Notes under the pieces: generated by a model | Seen by the model: only the letters and a program-made list of their open reading frames with translations | Told to the model about the DNA's origin: nothing | Databases searched by the model: none | Translations under genes and position numbers: made by a program | Assembly: GCA_025350055.1 (NCBI GenBank) | Contig: JANXYK010000066.1 | Location: forward strand, 80,405 to 144,404 | From: Gammaproteobacteria bacterium | GTDB taxonomy: Bacteria > Pseudomonadota > Gammaproteobacteria > Steroidobacterales > Steroidobacteraceae | Length of the DNA stretch: 64,000 nt | Direction: 5' to 3' | Shown: piece by piece, positions 1 to 10,333 of the stretch | Numbering within the stretch: position 1 is the stretch's first letter | Layout: every line of letters starts with the position of its first letter

Positions 1-2
1 AT

Positions 3-1172
3 CAGTGGGACTACGACGCCGACTCGCCCTTGATGCTGGCCGATCTGAACATCGACGGCGCGATGCGCGCGGTGATCATGCAGGCGCCGAAGAACGGTTT
101 CTTCTACGTGCTCGATCGCGCCACGGGCGAACTGCTCAGCGCCGATCCCTACACGGCGACCAACTGGGCGAAGAGCGTCGACATGAAGACCGGTCGCCCC
201 GTGATCGAGCCCGCTGCGAATTACAGCGCCAACGGCGGTGTGTTCATGGCGATGCCGGGTCCCGGCGGCGGCCACAGCTGGCAGCCGATGGCCTTCAGCC
301 CGGTGACCAAGCTGGTCTACGTGCCGGTGATGGAAGCCGCGTTTCCCTTCATCGCCGAGGCCGCGCCGAAGCATCGCGAGCTCGGCTGGAATACCGGCGT
401 CGATTTCAACGCCGGCAGCCTGCCGCAGGATCCGAAGGTCAAGGCCGCGATCAAAGCGGGTCTGAAAGGGCACCTCGCCGCCTGGGATCCGGTGGCGCGC
501 AAGGAAGTCTGGCGCGCCGAGCTCGGCCGGCCGTGGAATGGTGGCGTGGTCGCGACCGCGGGCAACCTGGTGTTCCAGGGCAATTCGAATGGCGAGCTGG
601 TGGCCTACCGCGCGGACACCGGTGAGCGCTTGTGGTCTTCGCCGACGCAGGCAGCCGTACTCGCGGCGCCGATCAGCTATCAGGTGGATGGTGAGCAATA
701 CGTGGCGATCGAGGTGGGCTGGGGTGGCGCCTTCGGCCTGGCTGCCGGTGAGCTCGCGCGCGATACGCACATCGCCTCCAACCTGCCGCGCGTGCTGGCC
801 TTCAAGCTGAAAGGCACGGCCAGCCTGCCGCCGCTCCCCGCTGTCGAGCCGATGGTGCTGAACCCGCCGCCAGACGAGGCGACGGTCGTGGTGGTGACGC
901 ACGGCAAGTGGCTGTACCACAGCTATTGCAGCACCTGCCATGGCGATTCCGCAACCGGTACCGGCGTGCTGCCGGACCTGCGCTACTCAGCGGCGCTGGG
1001 CGGCGCGGGCCTGTGGAGCCAGACCGTGATCGAAGGACTGCGCGAGATGAACGGCATGGTCAGCTTCAAGCTGGAGCTGAGTCCTGCCGACAGCGATCAG
1101 ATCCGTGCCTACGTGATCCATCGCGCGAGCGAAGACAAGAAGGCGGAGGCCGCGGCGCCGAAGTCGCACTGA
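3..1172 (+). CDS. PQQ-dependent alcohol dehydrogenase with C-terminal cytochrome c (5' end outside window)
   Basis: The reading frame is open from the first bases of the window, so only the C-terminal part of a quinohemoprotein dehydrogenase is present. Visible are late beta-propeller blades typical of PQQ enzymes (repeats such as NGFFYVLDRATGELLSA and GNLVFQGNSNGELVAYRAD), followed by a c-type heme domain with the CSTCHGD motif near 927-945. These enzymes oxidise alcohols in the periplasm and pass electrons through the fused heme to the respiratory chain. The protein ends in a short charged tail. A full-length family member has about 650-700 residues, so roughly 390 are seen here. The PQQ ligands and signal peptide lie upstream and cannot be judged. 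The next gene converges on it 17 bases away. Confidence 0.9.
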   Translation, partial: QWDYDADSPLMLADLNIDGAMRAVIMQAPKNGFFYVLDRATGELLSADPYTATNWAKSVDMKTGRPVIEPAANYSANGGVFMAMPGPGGGHSWQPMAFSPVTKLVYVPVMEAAFPFIAEAAPKHRELGWNTGVDFNAGSLPQDPKVKAAIKAGLKGHLAAWDPVARKEVWRAELGRPWNGGVVATAGNLVFQGNSNGELVAYRADTGERLWSSPTQAAVLAAPISYQVDGEQYVAIEVGWGGAFGLAAGELARDTHIASNLPRVLAFKLKGTASLPPLPAVEPMVLNPPPDEATVVVVTHGKWLYHSYCSTCHGDSATGTGVLPDLRYSAALGGAGLWSQTVIEGLREMNGMVSFKLELSPADSDQIRAYVIHRASEDKKAEAAAPKSH

Positions 1173-1189
1173 GCGTCGCTGCTCGCGCC

Positions 1190-1861
1190 TTACACCAGGA
1201 TTTTGCGGCCCGAGTCGACGGTGGTCTTGTCCTTGTTGCCGATGTCGCCGGCCTCGGGCACGGCGCGGCCGCGCTGCACGGCGGAGCGCGCACCCACCAG
1301 CGCGAGCCAGCGCGCCAGCTGCGGCAGGCCATCGATGTCCACGCCCGACCAGGCGTGGCCGTGGATCCATGACCAGTGCGCAATGTCGGCAATCGAGTAC
1401 TCGCTGCCCGCGACGTACTCATTCGCGCCCAGTTGCCGCTCGAGCACTTCGAACAGCCGTCGCACTTCGCGCTGGTAGCGGTCGATCGCGTAGGGAATCT
1501 TTTCCGGCGCGTAGCGGAAGAACACGTTTGCCTGCCCCATCATCGGGCCGACGCCCGCCATCTGGAACATCAGCCACTGGATCACGCGCGAGCGGCCCTT
1601 GACGTCGCTGGGCATCAGTTGGCCGCTGCGCTCGGCCAGATAGATCAGGATTGCGCCCGACTCGAAGATCGCAAAATCGCCGTTGTCGCGATCGACAATA
1701 GTCGGAATGCGCCCGTTCGGATTGATCTTCAAGTACCCCTCGGCCTTTTGTTCCTGTTTCGAGAGCGCGATCGGGTGCACGGTGTAGGGCAGGCCCATTT
1801 CCTCGAGCGCAATCGAGATCTTCCAGCCGTTGGGTGTGGCGGAGGTGTACAGGTCGATCAT
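1190..1861 (-). CDS. Glutathione S-transferase family protein (YfcG/YghU-like)
   Basis: A 223-residue protein with an N-terminal thioredoxin fold (starting [20 protein letters not shown]) and an all-helical C-terminal domain. The TPNG segment near residues 9-12 and the later [16 protein letters not shown] motif are typical of the YfcG/YghU (Nu-class) group, which uses a Thr/Asn site and two glutathiones for disulfide-type chemistry. [12 protein letters not shown] matches the glutathione-binding cis-Pro loop, and a short AGGAT element precedes the start. It is cytosolic and converges on the PQQ dehydrogenase. A fragment of a related GST lies at 27.6 kb. The true substrate cannot be told from sequence. 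Confidence 0.88.
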   Translation of the reverse strand: MIDLYTSATPNGWKISIALEEMGLPYTVHPIALSKQEQKAEGYLKINPNGRIPTIVDRDNGDFAIFESGAILIYLAERSGQLMPSDVKGRSRVIQWLMFQMAGVGPMMGQANVFFRYAPEKIPYAIDRYQREVRRLFEVLERQLGANEYVAGSEYSIADIAHWSWIHGHAWSGVDIDGLPQLARWLALVGARSAVQRGRAVPEAGDIGNKDKTTVDSGRKILV

Positions 1862-2015
1862 GGGATCCTCGCGGCGTTGGGGTCGGGCGCGAATAGTTTA
1901 GCGCGGCGTCGCGACCGATCCCTGCGCTCAAGTGCGATTTTTGATTCCGGCAAGGTCGAGTCCGGTGCCGGCCGGATCGCGACAGTGCCGCTACCGCACA
2001 GCGGGGGGGCAGAGC

Positions 2016-2945
2016 ATGGACAAGGTAGCAGGCAAGGTGGCATTCATCAACGGTGCCGCCAGCGGCATGGGCCTGGGCATGGCGCAGGTGTTCTCCAGCC
2101 ACGGCATGAAAGTGGAGATCGCCGACCTGAGGCGCGAAGCCATCGAGCGCGCAATCGCCAGTTTTCCGGCAGCCAATCCCGGCGTGCTGGGCGTGGAGCT
2201 GGATGTCGCCGACCGCGCCGCCTATGCGCGCGCCGCCGCCGAGGCGGTGCGCGCCTTCGGCGCCATCCATGTGCTGGTGAACAACGCCGGCATTGGCATC
2301 ATCGGCCCATTGCTCGAGGCCACCTATGCCGACTGGGACTGGGGTCTGTCGGTGAACCTGGGTGGCGTGATCAATGGCATCCAGACCGTGGTGCCACTGA
2401 TCCGCTCGCACGGCGAGGGCGGGCACGTGGTGCCCACCTCCTCGATGAGCGGCATTTTCTGCGCGAGTACCGCTGGCATTTACACCACCGCCAAGTACGC
2501 GGTAGTCGGCCTGATGGAATCGCTCCACAGTGAGCTCCAGCCGCACAACATTGGTGTCTCCGCTTTCTGCCCGGGCTTGGTGAGCACCAACATCGGCGAG
2601 ACCGAGAGCATGCGCCCCGCCGAGTTCCGCAACTCGAGCTACGGCAACGCCGCGCCCGAGCGCGCGAATTTCTTGCGCGAGCACATCTTCCCGCATGGCA
2701 TGTCGCCGCTGGAAGTGGGTGAGCGCGTGCTCAAGGGAATCGTGAACAACGACCTGTGGATCCTGACGCATCCTGAATACAAGGCCGGTGCGCAGGAGCG
2801 CTTCGAGGCAATACTGGAAGCATTCCCGATCGAGGGCCCGCCGCCCCCTAAGCGCGTGGCGGCCGAGGCCATGGTGACGCGCAATCCGCTGTTCGCGCTC
2901 GAACGCGATCGGCTGCGCGCACGCCGCGCGCAGCAACAACGCTAG
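2016..2945 (+). CDS. Short-chain dehydrogenase/reductase
   Basis: A 309-residue classical SDR. The NAD(P)-binding loop is NGAASGMGLGMA near residues 10-21, the NNAGIG motif is near residue 89, the catalytic Ser lies in PTSSMSG, and the YTTAK segment supplies the Tyr and Lys. The ATG at 2016 is chosen because it sits at the normal SDR beginning (MDKVAGKVAFING); an upstream in-frame ATG at 1932 adds a low-complexity leader unlike the family. The C-terminal half (FPHGMSPLEVGERVLKGI, then a proline-rich tail) resembles the broken SDR at 37.9 kb, so the two belong to the same subfamily. The substrate is unknown. It converges on the methyltransferase, the stops overlapping in CTAG. Confidence 0.88.
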   Translation: MDKVAGKVAFINGAASGMGLGMAQVFSSHGMKVEIADLRREAIERAIASFPAANPGVLGVELDVADRAAYARAAAEAVRAFGAIHVLVNNAGIGIIGPLLEATYADWDWGLSVNLGGVINGIQTVVPLIRSHGEGGHVVPTSSMSGIFCASTAGIYTTAKYAVVGLMESLHSELQPHNIGVSAFCPGLVSTNIGETESMRPAEFRNSSYGNAAPERANFLREHIFPHGMSPLEVGERVLKGIVNNDLWILTHPEYKAGAQERFEAILEAFPIEGPPPPKRVAAEAMVTRNPLFALERDRLRARRAQQQR

Positions 2946-4000
2946 CGGATTGCGATCACCATTGATTCGCTGGCCGTCAGCTCCACTGCCGAAGTGCTGC
3001 GAAAGCCAGTGGCGCGCATCCAGCCGCGGCAATCCGCCGGCGTGTAATCGAAACCGCCGGGGGTTTCGATCAGCATGTTGAGGCTCATCAACAAGCCGGT
3101 CACGTTGCGGCTGCGTGCGTTGTCGATCATCGCATCGTAGACGATCAGTGCGCCGCCCTTGGGCAACGCAGCGTAGGCCTTCTGCAACAGCAGGTGCTTC
3201 TCCTGCAGGTTCCAGTCGTGCAGGATGTGGCCCATCACGATCACATCGGCCTGCGGCAGCGGATCGCGGAAGAAATCACCGGCGATGAACTTGAGGCGGT
3301 TCTCGAGGTGGAAGGAGCGTACGTAGTCCTCATTGATCGGCTGCACCGGTGGCAGATCGAAGGTGCTGCCCTTGAGGTGCTTGTGTGCCAGCGCCACCTG
3401 CACCGGCAGGCAGCCCTGTGCACCGCCCGCATCGACGAAGCTGGCGTACTTCTTCCAGGGGAACTTCGCGGCGATCGCGCGCGCTGAGGCCATGCTGACG
3501 CCGGTCATCGCGCCCAGGAAACTGCGCAATGCCCCGGGACTCCCGTAAAGCGCCGCAAACATGTCGCCGCCGTGCTTGGCTTCGTTCTGCGGTGCGCCGG
3601 TGCGCAGCGCCTCGGTGAGTGAACCCCAGTAGGGGTACAGGCGCGCAGCGGCCATCTCGAACAGGCCGCCGATATAACCGGGTTTGGCCTTGTCGAGGAA
3701 GGCCGCGGCTTCGGGCCCGTTGCGATACTTGCCCGCGCTGCGCACCAGCACGCCCAGTGCCACCAGCGCATCGAGGAAATCGAGCGCCGAGCGCGGATGC
3801 AGATTCAGGTGCTCCTGCAGCTGCGATGCATTGAGTGGCGCTTTCGCCAGCAGCGAAAACAGGTCGAATTCCACCGCGCTCAGGAAGGCGCGCGGACCGA
3901 AGAAGCCCATGCCCAGCTGCAGCAGCCGGGCCGGCGAGGGGGCGGGGCGCGCCGCCTTGCGCGGGCTGCGGGTGGCCTTGCGGGTCTTCTTTTTGGCCAT
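2942..4000 (-). CDS. SAM-dependent O-methyltransferase (family 2, plant-OMT-like fold)
   Basis: A 352-residue protein with a basic N-terminal tail (KKKTRKATRSPRKAARP), a winged-helix dimerisation domain at about residues 25-110, and a Rossmann methyltransferase domain from about 150. The SAM loop appears as FVDAGGAQGCLPVQVA, and GHILHDWN carries the histidine that acts as catalytic base in hydroxy-methylating enzymes of this family. Such enzymes methylate hydroxyl groups of small aromatic or polyketide-like molecules; the actual acceptor here is unknown. The lysine/arginine-rich leader is unusual for the family. It lies upstream of a broken amidohydrolase on the same strand. Confidence 0.85.
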   Translation of the reverse strand: MAKKKTRKATRSPRKAARPAPSPARLLQLGMGFFGPRAFLSAVEFDLFSLLAKAPLNASQLQEHLNLHPRSALDFLDALVALGVLVRSAGKYRNGPEAAAFLDKAKPGYIGGLFEMAAARLYPYWGSLTEALRTGAPQNEAKHGGDMFAALYGSPGALRSFLGAMTGVSMASARAIAAKFPWKKYASFVDAGGAQGCLPVQVALAHKHLKGSTFDLPPVQPINEDYVRSFHLENRLKFIAGDFFRDPLPQADVIVMGHILHDWNLQEKHLLLQKAYAALPKGGALIVYDAMIDNARSRNVTGLLMSLNMLIETPGGFDYTPADCRGWMRATGFRSTSAVELTASESMVIAIR

Positions 4001-4027
4001 GTTCGCCTCTGGTTTTGCCAGCGGCGA

Positions 4028-4455
4028 TTATGCGCTGAAATTGACTACCCGTTCGGCGTTGAGCTGAAAATATTTGCGCTTGTCCAGCGCTGTCATCAGC
4101 AGGGCATCGCTGATTGCGACCACTTCGGGCACGAACTGGTAGGGGTAGTCCATGGCGTACATCACGCGATCAGCGCCCATCACCTGGTGGCACAGCATGA
4201 TCGGTGGTTCCGAGGCCATGCCCGCGCGGTGCATGTAGTTGATGCGAAATACCCAGAAGGGAAGCGCTTGGCCGCAATGGCCGAGCACGAACTGCAGCTT
4301 CGGAAAGCGATCGAACACGCCTTTGATGATGATGCGCAGCATGTGCATGCCGGTCTCGACCGCGAAGCCGTAGATCGAGGTAGTGGCTTTCGTAGGCCAC
4401 GCCTTTCTCCGCCAGCGCCGGCATCGGCTTGCCGGAGTTGGCATTGGGCTCCCAT
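4028..4455 (-). pseudogene. Amidohydrolase-2 family decarboxylase/hydrolase, C-terminal remnant
   Basis: Only about the last 130 residues of an ACMSD/resorcylate-decarboxylase-like amidohydrolase remain. Recognisable pieces are GFAVETGMHMLRIIIKGVFD, then LGHCGQALPFWVFRINYMHR with the conserved GHxG, then YAMDYPYQ with the metal-binding Asp. Upstream, residues ending KGVAYESHYLDL are in another frame, so there is a frameshift near 4380, and the N-terminal two thirds, including the HxH metal site, is missing. Relatives act on hydroxylated aromatic acids, which suits the ring-cleavage genes a few kb away. The remnant ends in a normal stop. It can hardly be functional. Confidence 0.8.
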
Positions 4456-4487
4456 GCCGTTGTGTGTCGCGAGGCGTGTTCTGGCGA

Positions 4488-5283
4488 CTATCGGGGATTG
4501 CTGAGCGTTTCGCGCCGGTATTCGCGCGGCGTCATGCCGTATTTCGAGCGGAACACCCGGCCGAACTGCGTCGGGCTGTTGAAGCCGTAGTCGAAGGCGA
4601 TGGCAGTAACCGTGCGACCGCGCTGCGTCTCGGATACCAGTGCACGCGCGCAGGCATCGAGTCGCCGGCGTAATATGTAGCGCGCCACGGTTTCGTCCTG
4701 GTTGGAGAAGAGATGATGCAGGTAACGTGGCGTCATCTTACCAGCATCGGCAATGCGGGTTGGCGTCAGCTCCGGGTTGTGCAGGTGCGCCTCGATGTAA
4801 TTGATGATGCGCAGGCGGTGCGCGACGGCAGGCCACGCACACCGTGCCAGGCTTCCATCGGAATCGCGACCAGGCTCTCCGGGCAGGCGATGTGCCGATG
4901 CAGGTCAGCCTCGGGAATGCCGAGCACCAGCATGCGATTGGCCGCCGGGAACACCATCTCGTAGTGACGCGCGCTGTGACAGAGCGTGAAGTCGCCGGGC
5001 TTGAGCAGCGCTTCGCGCCCATCCTGGCGGTTGATGCTCTCGCCCTCGAGCTGCGGGTGCGCGCCACGTGGGCGCGCGAGTGGCGCACGATCTGCGCATC
5101 CGAGTACACCTCGGCGAGTGTCATGTCGCCGACATGCGTGGGCGCGATCGAACCATTGAAACTGCGGAGGTCAGCCGGATCAGACACCAGCGGCGAGAAA
5201 CTCTCGGTCGCGCGCTCATTCCAGTAAGTGAGCTGGCGACGCGGGTCCAGACCCATGGTTGAAAAGGACTCTATGTGAGCCAT
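4488..5283 (-). pseudogene. AraC-family transcriptional regulator, frameshifted
   Basis: Three pieces of one AraC-type regulator lie in three successive frames. The first (5283 to about 5065) begins MAHIESFSTMGLDPRRQLTY and belongs to a cupin-like sensor domain. The second (about 5065-4830) continues it with LKPGDFTLCHSARHYEMVF. The third (about 4825-4488) is the DNA-binding domain with IINYIEAHLHNPELTPTRIA and AIAFDYGFNSPTQFGRVFRS. The linker between sensor and DNA-binding domains is shorter than usual at the second break, so a small deletion is likely as well as the frame change. The gene diverges from the intact AAHS carrier, which it probably once controlled. Confidence 0.85.
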
Positions 5284-5455
5284 TGTTGCATTGCCCCCGC
5301 TTGCGGGCCTAATCTCGCCCCGTCAATTGGTAGTTATAAGTGACAATCAATTCCCAGTGCAAAGTTTTTGCGCTGCAAGGGAAGGCTGCCGCTGCCATGC
5401 GCGGGGTATGATGGGCCTCGAAGCAGGGGCGGCCGACCGGCCGCGATGGGGGAAA

Positions 5456-6790
5456 ATGAATACGATTATAGACCCGCGTCAGCTGCTGGCTGCCAATCCG
5501 ATGAGGCCCCTGCAGTTCGTCATCGTGGCCATCACCGTGGCGCTGACGGCGCTGGATGGTTTCGATGTGCTGTCGATCAGTTTTGCCTCCCCCGGCATCG
5601 CGCACGAGTGGGGCATCGATCGCGCCGCGCTGGGATTTGTGCTGTCGATGGAACTCGTGGGCATGGGCATCGGTTCGATCCTGCTGGGTGGCGTGGCCGA
5701 CAGCTTGGGGCGCCGGCGCACCATCCTCGGCTGCCTTTTGGTGATGACCCTGGGGATGTACATGGTCAGCCGCGTGCACAACCTGACGGAGCTGTCGCTG
5801 TGGCGCGTGTTCACGGGTCTGGGCATCGGCGGCATGCTCGCGGCCACCAACGCCGTGGCCGCGGAGTTCGCCAATGTGCGGCGTCGCGACCTGTGCGTGG
5901 CGCTGATGGCCATCGGCTACCCGCTGGGTGCCGTGGCCGGCGGCCTGATCGCCGCGCAGTTGCTCAAGTCCAGCGATTGGCGTTCGGTGTTCGAGTTCGG
6001 TGCCGTGGTCACGGCGCTCTTCTTCCCCCTGGTCTTGTGGACGATGCCGGAGTCGATCGGCTGGCTGGCGCAGCGCCAACCTGCCAATGCGCTCGCGATG
6101 ATGAACCGCACGCTGCAGCGCCTGGGATATGAGCCTGCGCAGCAGTTGCCACCGCTGGCGATGCGCAGCGGGCGGGCGCCGCTGGTCGACATCTTCACAC
6201 CTGGTATCGCGAAGTCTACGGTGCTGGTGACGGCAACCTATTTCCTGCATATCACCACCTTCTATTTCATCCTCAAGTGGGTACCCAAGATCGTGGTCGA
6301 CATGGGTTTTCCGCCAGCAGCGGCCGCGGGTGTGCTGATCTGGGCCAATGTGGGCGGCGCCACCGGTGGTGCCATGCTTGGCTTGCTCTCGCTCCGCTAC
6401 AGCGTCAAGGCCCTGACCATCCTGTTGCTCGTGGCCTCGACGGTGATGGTCACGTTGTTCGGTCGTGGCCAGCCGGATCTGCATGGCTTGTCGATGGTCA
6501 GCGCGTTCGCCGGTTTCTGCACCAATGGCGGTGTAGTCGGTATCTATGCGGTGCTGGCGCGTACCTTTCCGACCGCGCTGCGCGCCACCGGCACGGGTTT
6601 TGCGATCGGCTGCGGTCGCGGCGGCGCGATGATTGCGCCGATCATCGCGGGCCTGCTGTTCACGACCGGCTTCGGCCTGCAGTACGTCGCCATCGTGATG
6701 GGCATCGGTTCGCTGGTGGCGGCGGTGTGCCTGGCGTTGTTGCCGCTGCGCGCGAACAGTGCGCACCTCGACGCGGCGGCGCACCTGTGA
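5456..6790 (+). CDS. MFS transporter, aromatic acid:H+ symporter (AAHS) type
   Basis: A 444-residue, 12-helix inner-membrane carrier. The first helix carries the DGFDVLSISFASPGIA signature of the AAHS family (PcaK/BenK/VanK-like), in which the charged Asp residues are needed for transport of benzoate-type acids. The loop 2-3 signature is present as GGVADSLGRRRTI. The ATG at 5456 is preferred because a purine-rich GGGGGAAA stands just before it and because the upstream in-frame extension from 5291 is not family-like. It diverges from the broken AraC regulator and lies beside benzoylformate decarboxylase remnants and ligAB, so uptake of a lignin-derived aromatic acid is the likely role. The specific substrate is not visible. 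Confidence 0.87.
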   Translation: MNTIIDPRQLLAANPMRPLQFVIVAITVALTALDGFDVLSISFASPGIAHEWGIDRAALGFVLSMELVGMGIGSILLGGVADSLGRRRTILGCLLVMTLGMYMVSRVHNLTELSLWRVFTGLGIGGMLAATNAVAAEFANVRRRDLCVALMAIGYPLGAVAGGLIAAQLLKSSDWRSVFEFGAVVTALFFPLVLWTMPESIGWLAQRQPANALAMMNRTLQRLGYEPAQQLPPLAMRSGRAPLVDIFTPGIAKSTVLVTATYFLHITTFYFILKWVPKIVVDMGFPPAAAAGVLIWANVGGATGGAMLGLLSLRYSVKALTILLLVASTVMVTLFGRGQPDLHGLSMVSAFAGFCTNGGVVGIYAVLARTFPTALRATGTGFAIGCGRGGAMIAPIIAGLLFTTGFGLQYVAIVMGIGSLVAAVCLALLPLRANSAHLDAAAHL

Positions 6791-6794
6791 GGCT

Positions 6795-7905
6795 GCTGAT
6801 ACAGACTTCGAGCAGCATCGGCACGCCGGCGCCGAAGACCTGCTGCAGCGCCGGGTCGAGGTCTGCCGCGCGTTCCACTCGCAGCGCACGCACGCCTTGG
6901 GCGCTGGCCCGTGCGCAGAAATCCAGGCCACCCAGCTGCACGCAGGGCAGGGAGGCAATGCCGAAGTGCTGGCCGAATTTCTGCAGCCCCTGGATGGCAT
7001 ACATCGCCGGACCATCACCGAGCAGTGCGATCACTTTGCGTTGCGGCTGCGCAAGCGCGACGCCTATGGCTGCCGGCAAGCCATGACCGAGACCGCCGCT
7101 GGCGCAGGTGTGGAAGCTGTCGCGCTCGATGATCGGCAGGTAGTCGTGCGGCTCCGCGCGACTGCTGGGCGCTTCCTCGACCAGGATACTGTGCGCAGGA
7201 CGAACGGCCGCGATCTGTTGCATCAGATAGCGACCGTCCAGTACCTCTGCGGGGCGTTGCGGTGGCCGCGCCGCAATCGTGGGCGCAGTGCGCAGGGGAG
7301 TTGAAGAATTCGCGGCGGCCGTGGTCAGCGCCAGCAACTGTGCGACGCCGAGCTTCAGGTCAGTGACGATCGAAGTGCCCATCGGACACCAAGCTGCCAC
7401 CGCAGCGTCATCCGTGAGTTGCAGCAGCTGCGCTCCCCGTGGAACGTGCGGTCCATCGCCTTCAACGTGATAGGTAAAGGCAGGCGCACCCAGTACTAGC
7501 ACCAGATCATTTCCAGTGAGCGCTTTGACAATGCCGCTGCGGTCCGCGGGCAGGAACCCGGCAAACAGTCGGTGATTCTCGGGAAAACTGTTGCGGGCCG
7601 ACATCGGCGCGACCCACACCGCGGCATTGTGGCGCTCGGCCAGTGCGAGGGTCTCGTCCCAGGCCCGGTTGCGCGCCACCGATGCGCCGCCGCACCCAGC
7701 AACTGCGGATCGGCACCCACCCGATTGCTGACCACTCCTGGTCCCAGTCATCGACCGGAATCGACACGAAGGTCGGCCCACGCGGCGCCTGCATCGCCAC
7801 GTAGTACGCGCGCGCGATCGCGGCGGGCACATCGGCCGCACGCTCGGGCTCGACGCTCCACTTGACGTAGGGCTTGGGCAGTTGCGCGGCCTGCTCGGAA
7901 TACCG
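6795..7905 (-). pseudogene. Benzoylformate decarboxylase-like ThDP enzyme, multiply broken
   Basis: Pieces of a benzoylformate decarboxylase lie in three frames. KPYVKWSVEPERAADV through FVSIPVDDWDQEW is one, VSNRVGADPQLLGAAAHR the second, and WDETLALAERHNAAVWVAP onward the third. The ThDP/Mg motif starts intact (ALLGDGPAMYAIQGLQ) but runs straight into KFGQHFGIASLP, so the roughly 25-residue stretch that normally carries the metal-binding Asn is deleted. The N-terminal quarter is gone, replaced by MFS sequence, and the C-terminus reads into the 3' end of the MFS gene without its own stop. Intact homologues decarboxylate benzoylformate to benzaldehyde in mandelate and related pathways. This copy cannot bind cofactor properly. 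Confidence 0.85.
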
Positions 7906-8160
7906 CGCAGGAACAGTGCCAGCAATGTGCCGACTACAGCGCACAGCGCCATGATCAACCCCGGGATGCCGGCCAGGAAGAAGGCCCAGCGCCAGCTCAA
8001 GGCCGTGGCGATCATGACCAGCACCAGCGGTGCGACAAAGGAGCCGCGCCGTGCAGCCGTGGATTCCACGGCCACCAGGGATTGTGCCACCGGCAGGAAA
8101 GGTCCCTCGGCCGCGCCCATCAGCAGGCGGGTAAGAAACAGGCTCGCGCACGAGCCAGTG
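7906..8160 (-). pseudogene. MFS transporter internal fragment
   Basis: About 80 residues of a second MFS carrier are readable on the minus strand: LTRLLMGAAEGPFLPVAQSL, then LSWRWAFFLAGIPGLIMALC. Within the fragment, STAARRGSF joins directly to VAPLVLVMIATA, so the segment between two helices has been lost. The fragment is fused at about 7905 to the decarboxylase remnant, which means the last half of the carrier and the start of the decarboxylase went in one larger deletion. Carriers of this type often accompany aromatic-acid genes. No complete reading frame survives. Confidence 0.75.
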
Positions 8161-8208
8161 GCGTACTCGCCAGGCATGAACGCATCGCTGCAGGGCGAGT
8201 CGTTGTAG

Positions 8209-8643
8209 CGGCCCGAAGAGCTGTTGCGCGCACAACTCGCGCGGCTCGCGCGCACGACTTCGCTCGATATCAACGTGCACGACACCGGACTGCTTGGCGC
8301 CAGCCGGGCATTCCTGTCGCCCGGACAATCGGTGTACGTGAGTCATCTGCCGCAGCAGACCTGGCAGTCCACGGTGGCGGCCTGCCAGCAGGTGCGCGCG
8401 GCCGGATTCAATCCAGTACCGCATCTGCCAGTGCGCCTGTTGCCCGATGCGCGCACGCTGGAAGCGGCGCTGGCGGATTTTACCGGCACTGCAGGAGTCA
8501 GCGAACTGCTGCTGATCTCGGGGGACTACCCGACAGCGGTGGGTCCCTTCACTGAGGTGGCGCAGGTGATGTGCACCGGTCTCCTGCAGGCCATTGCGAA
8601 GGGTCGCTTCGAGCTCGACGACAACGACGGATTCAAGGTGTAA
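8209..8643 (+). pseudogene. Methylenetetrahydrofolate reductase-like (metF family) fragment
   Basis: The frame is open from a stop at 8206 to TAA at 8643 and lacks a credible start. Its content matches the first part of a MetF-type barrel: LSPGQSVYVSHLPQQTWQST, AAGFNPVPHLPVRLLPDART and LLLISGDYPTAVGPFTEV. After CTGLLQ the sequence changes to AIAKGRFELDDNDGFKV and ends, so the remaining two thirds of the barrel is missing and the tail may come from another gene. In Sphingobium SYK-6, metF sits with ligM in tetrahydrofolate-dependent O-demethylation of lignin aromatics. Its position just before ligA suggests a similar origin here. The family assignment of the fragment is moderately sure. Confidence 0.65.
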
Positions 8644-8653
8644 TCTCAAGATC

Positions 8654-9908
<1,255 letters not shown>

Positions 9909-9919
9909 CAGCGGGCTTT

Positions 9920-10317
9920 CCTCTTGCGCGCAGCTGTGTGTGGTGCGAAGTGGGCCAGTATCCGCACTGCCCGCAGGTAGCCCTGCACGGCTACAACCGC
10001 AGCAGCGGGGCCTCGGTGAATACACGGTGGTGCGCCGCTCGATGGCGCATCGATTGCCGCCGGGCATGAGTGCGCAACAGGGCGCGCTGATTGAACCGCT
10101 GGCCGTGGCCTGGAATGCCGCCAATCGCTGCGGGCTGGAGTCCGGGCAGATTGTGGCCATCCATCATGCGCCGCTGGTGATCCCACCTTTCGAGATGCTG
10201 ATGCCGGAGGTGTATGTCACAGGTGTGGCCATGTCGGCGCATGCCTTTCCAAGCGTCATCGAGCGCCTGAAGCGCCAGGAGGGCTTGAAGATCCTGGTCG
10301 AGGTCGCTGCCCGCTAG
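9920..10317 (+). pseudogene. Zinc-dependent alcohol dehydrogenase, deleted and frameshifted
   Basis: Directly after ligB are fragments of a medium-chain zinc dehydrogenase. A structural-zinc piece (WCEVGQYPHCPQVALHGYN) is in one frame and the continuation GEYTVVRRSMAHRLPPGMSA in another, with the break near 10012. ANRCGLESGQIVAIHH then jumps to PPFEMLMPEVYVTGVAMSAH, so most of the nucleotide-binding domain is deleted. The normal C-terminus (IERLKRQEGLKILVEVAAR) and stop are kept. The original enzyme was probably of the threonine/idonate dehydrogenase type. The N-terminus with the catalytic zinc site is also missing. Confidence 0.78.
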
Positions 10318-10333
10318 CGCAGCCAATACCCGT

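Noticed and set aside
1419..3032. Long open frame antisense to the GST and SDR genes.
   Set aside because: High-GC DNA leaves antisense frames open; the translation is rich in His, Arg and Gly and resembles no protein.
5323..5352. Direct repeat TCAATT, 24 bases apart, between the AraC remnant and the MFS gene, as an AraC operator.
   Set aside because: Only six bases are shared and the regulator is broken, so no operator can be supported.
5309..7018. Long minus-strand open frame over the MFS carrier.
   Set aside because: Low-complexity Arg/His/Gln-rich translation; the plus-strand frame has clear membrane helices and MFS motifs.
6660..8285. A 541-codon open frame on the minus strand that could be taken as one chimeric protein.
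   Set aside because: Its parts match an MFS carrier and a thiamine-diphosphate enzyme in pieces, with the natural continuations in other frames. It is a chance-open join of two broken genes.
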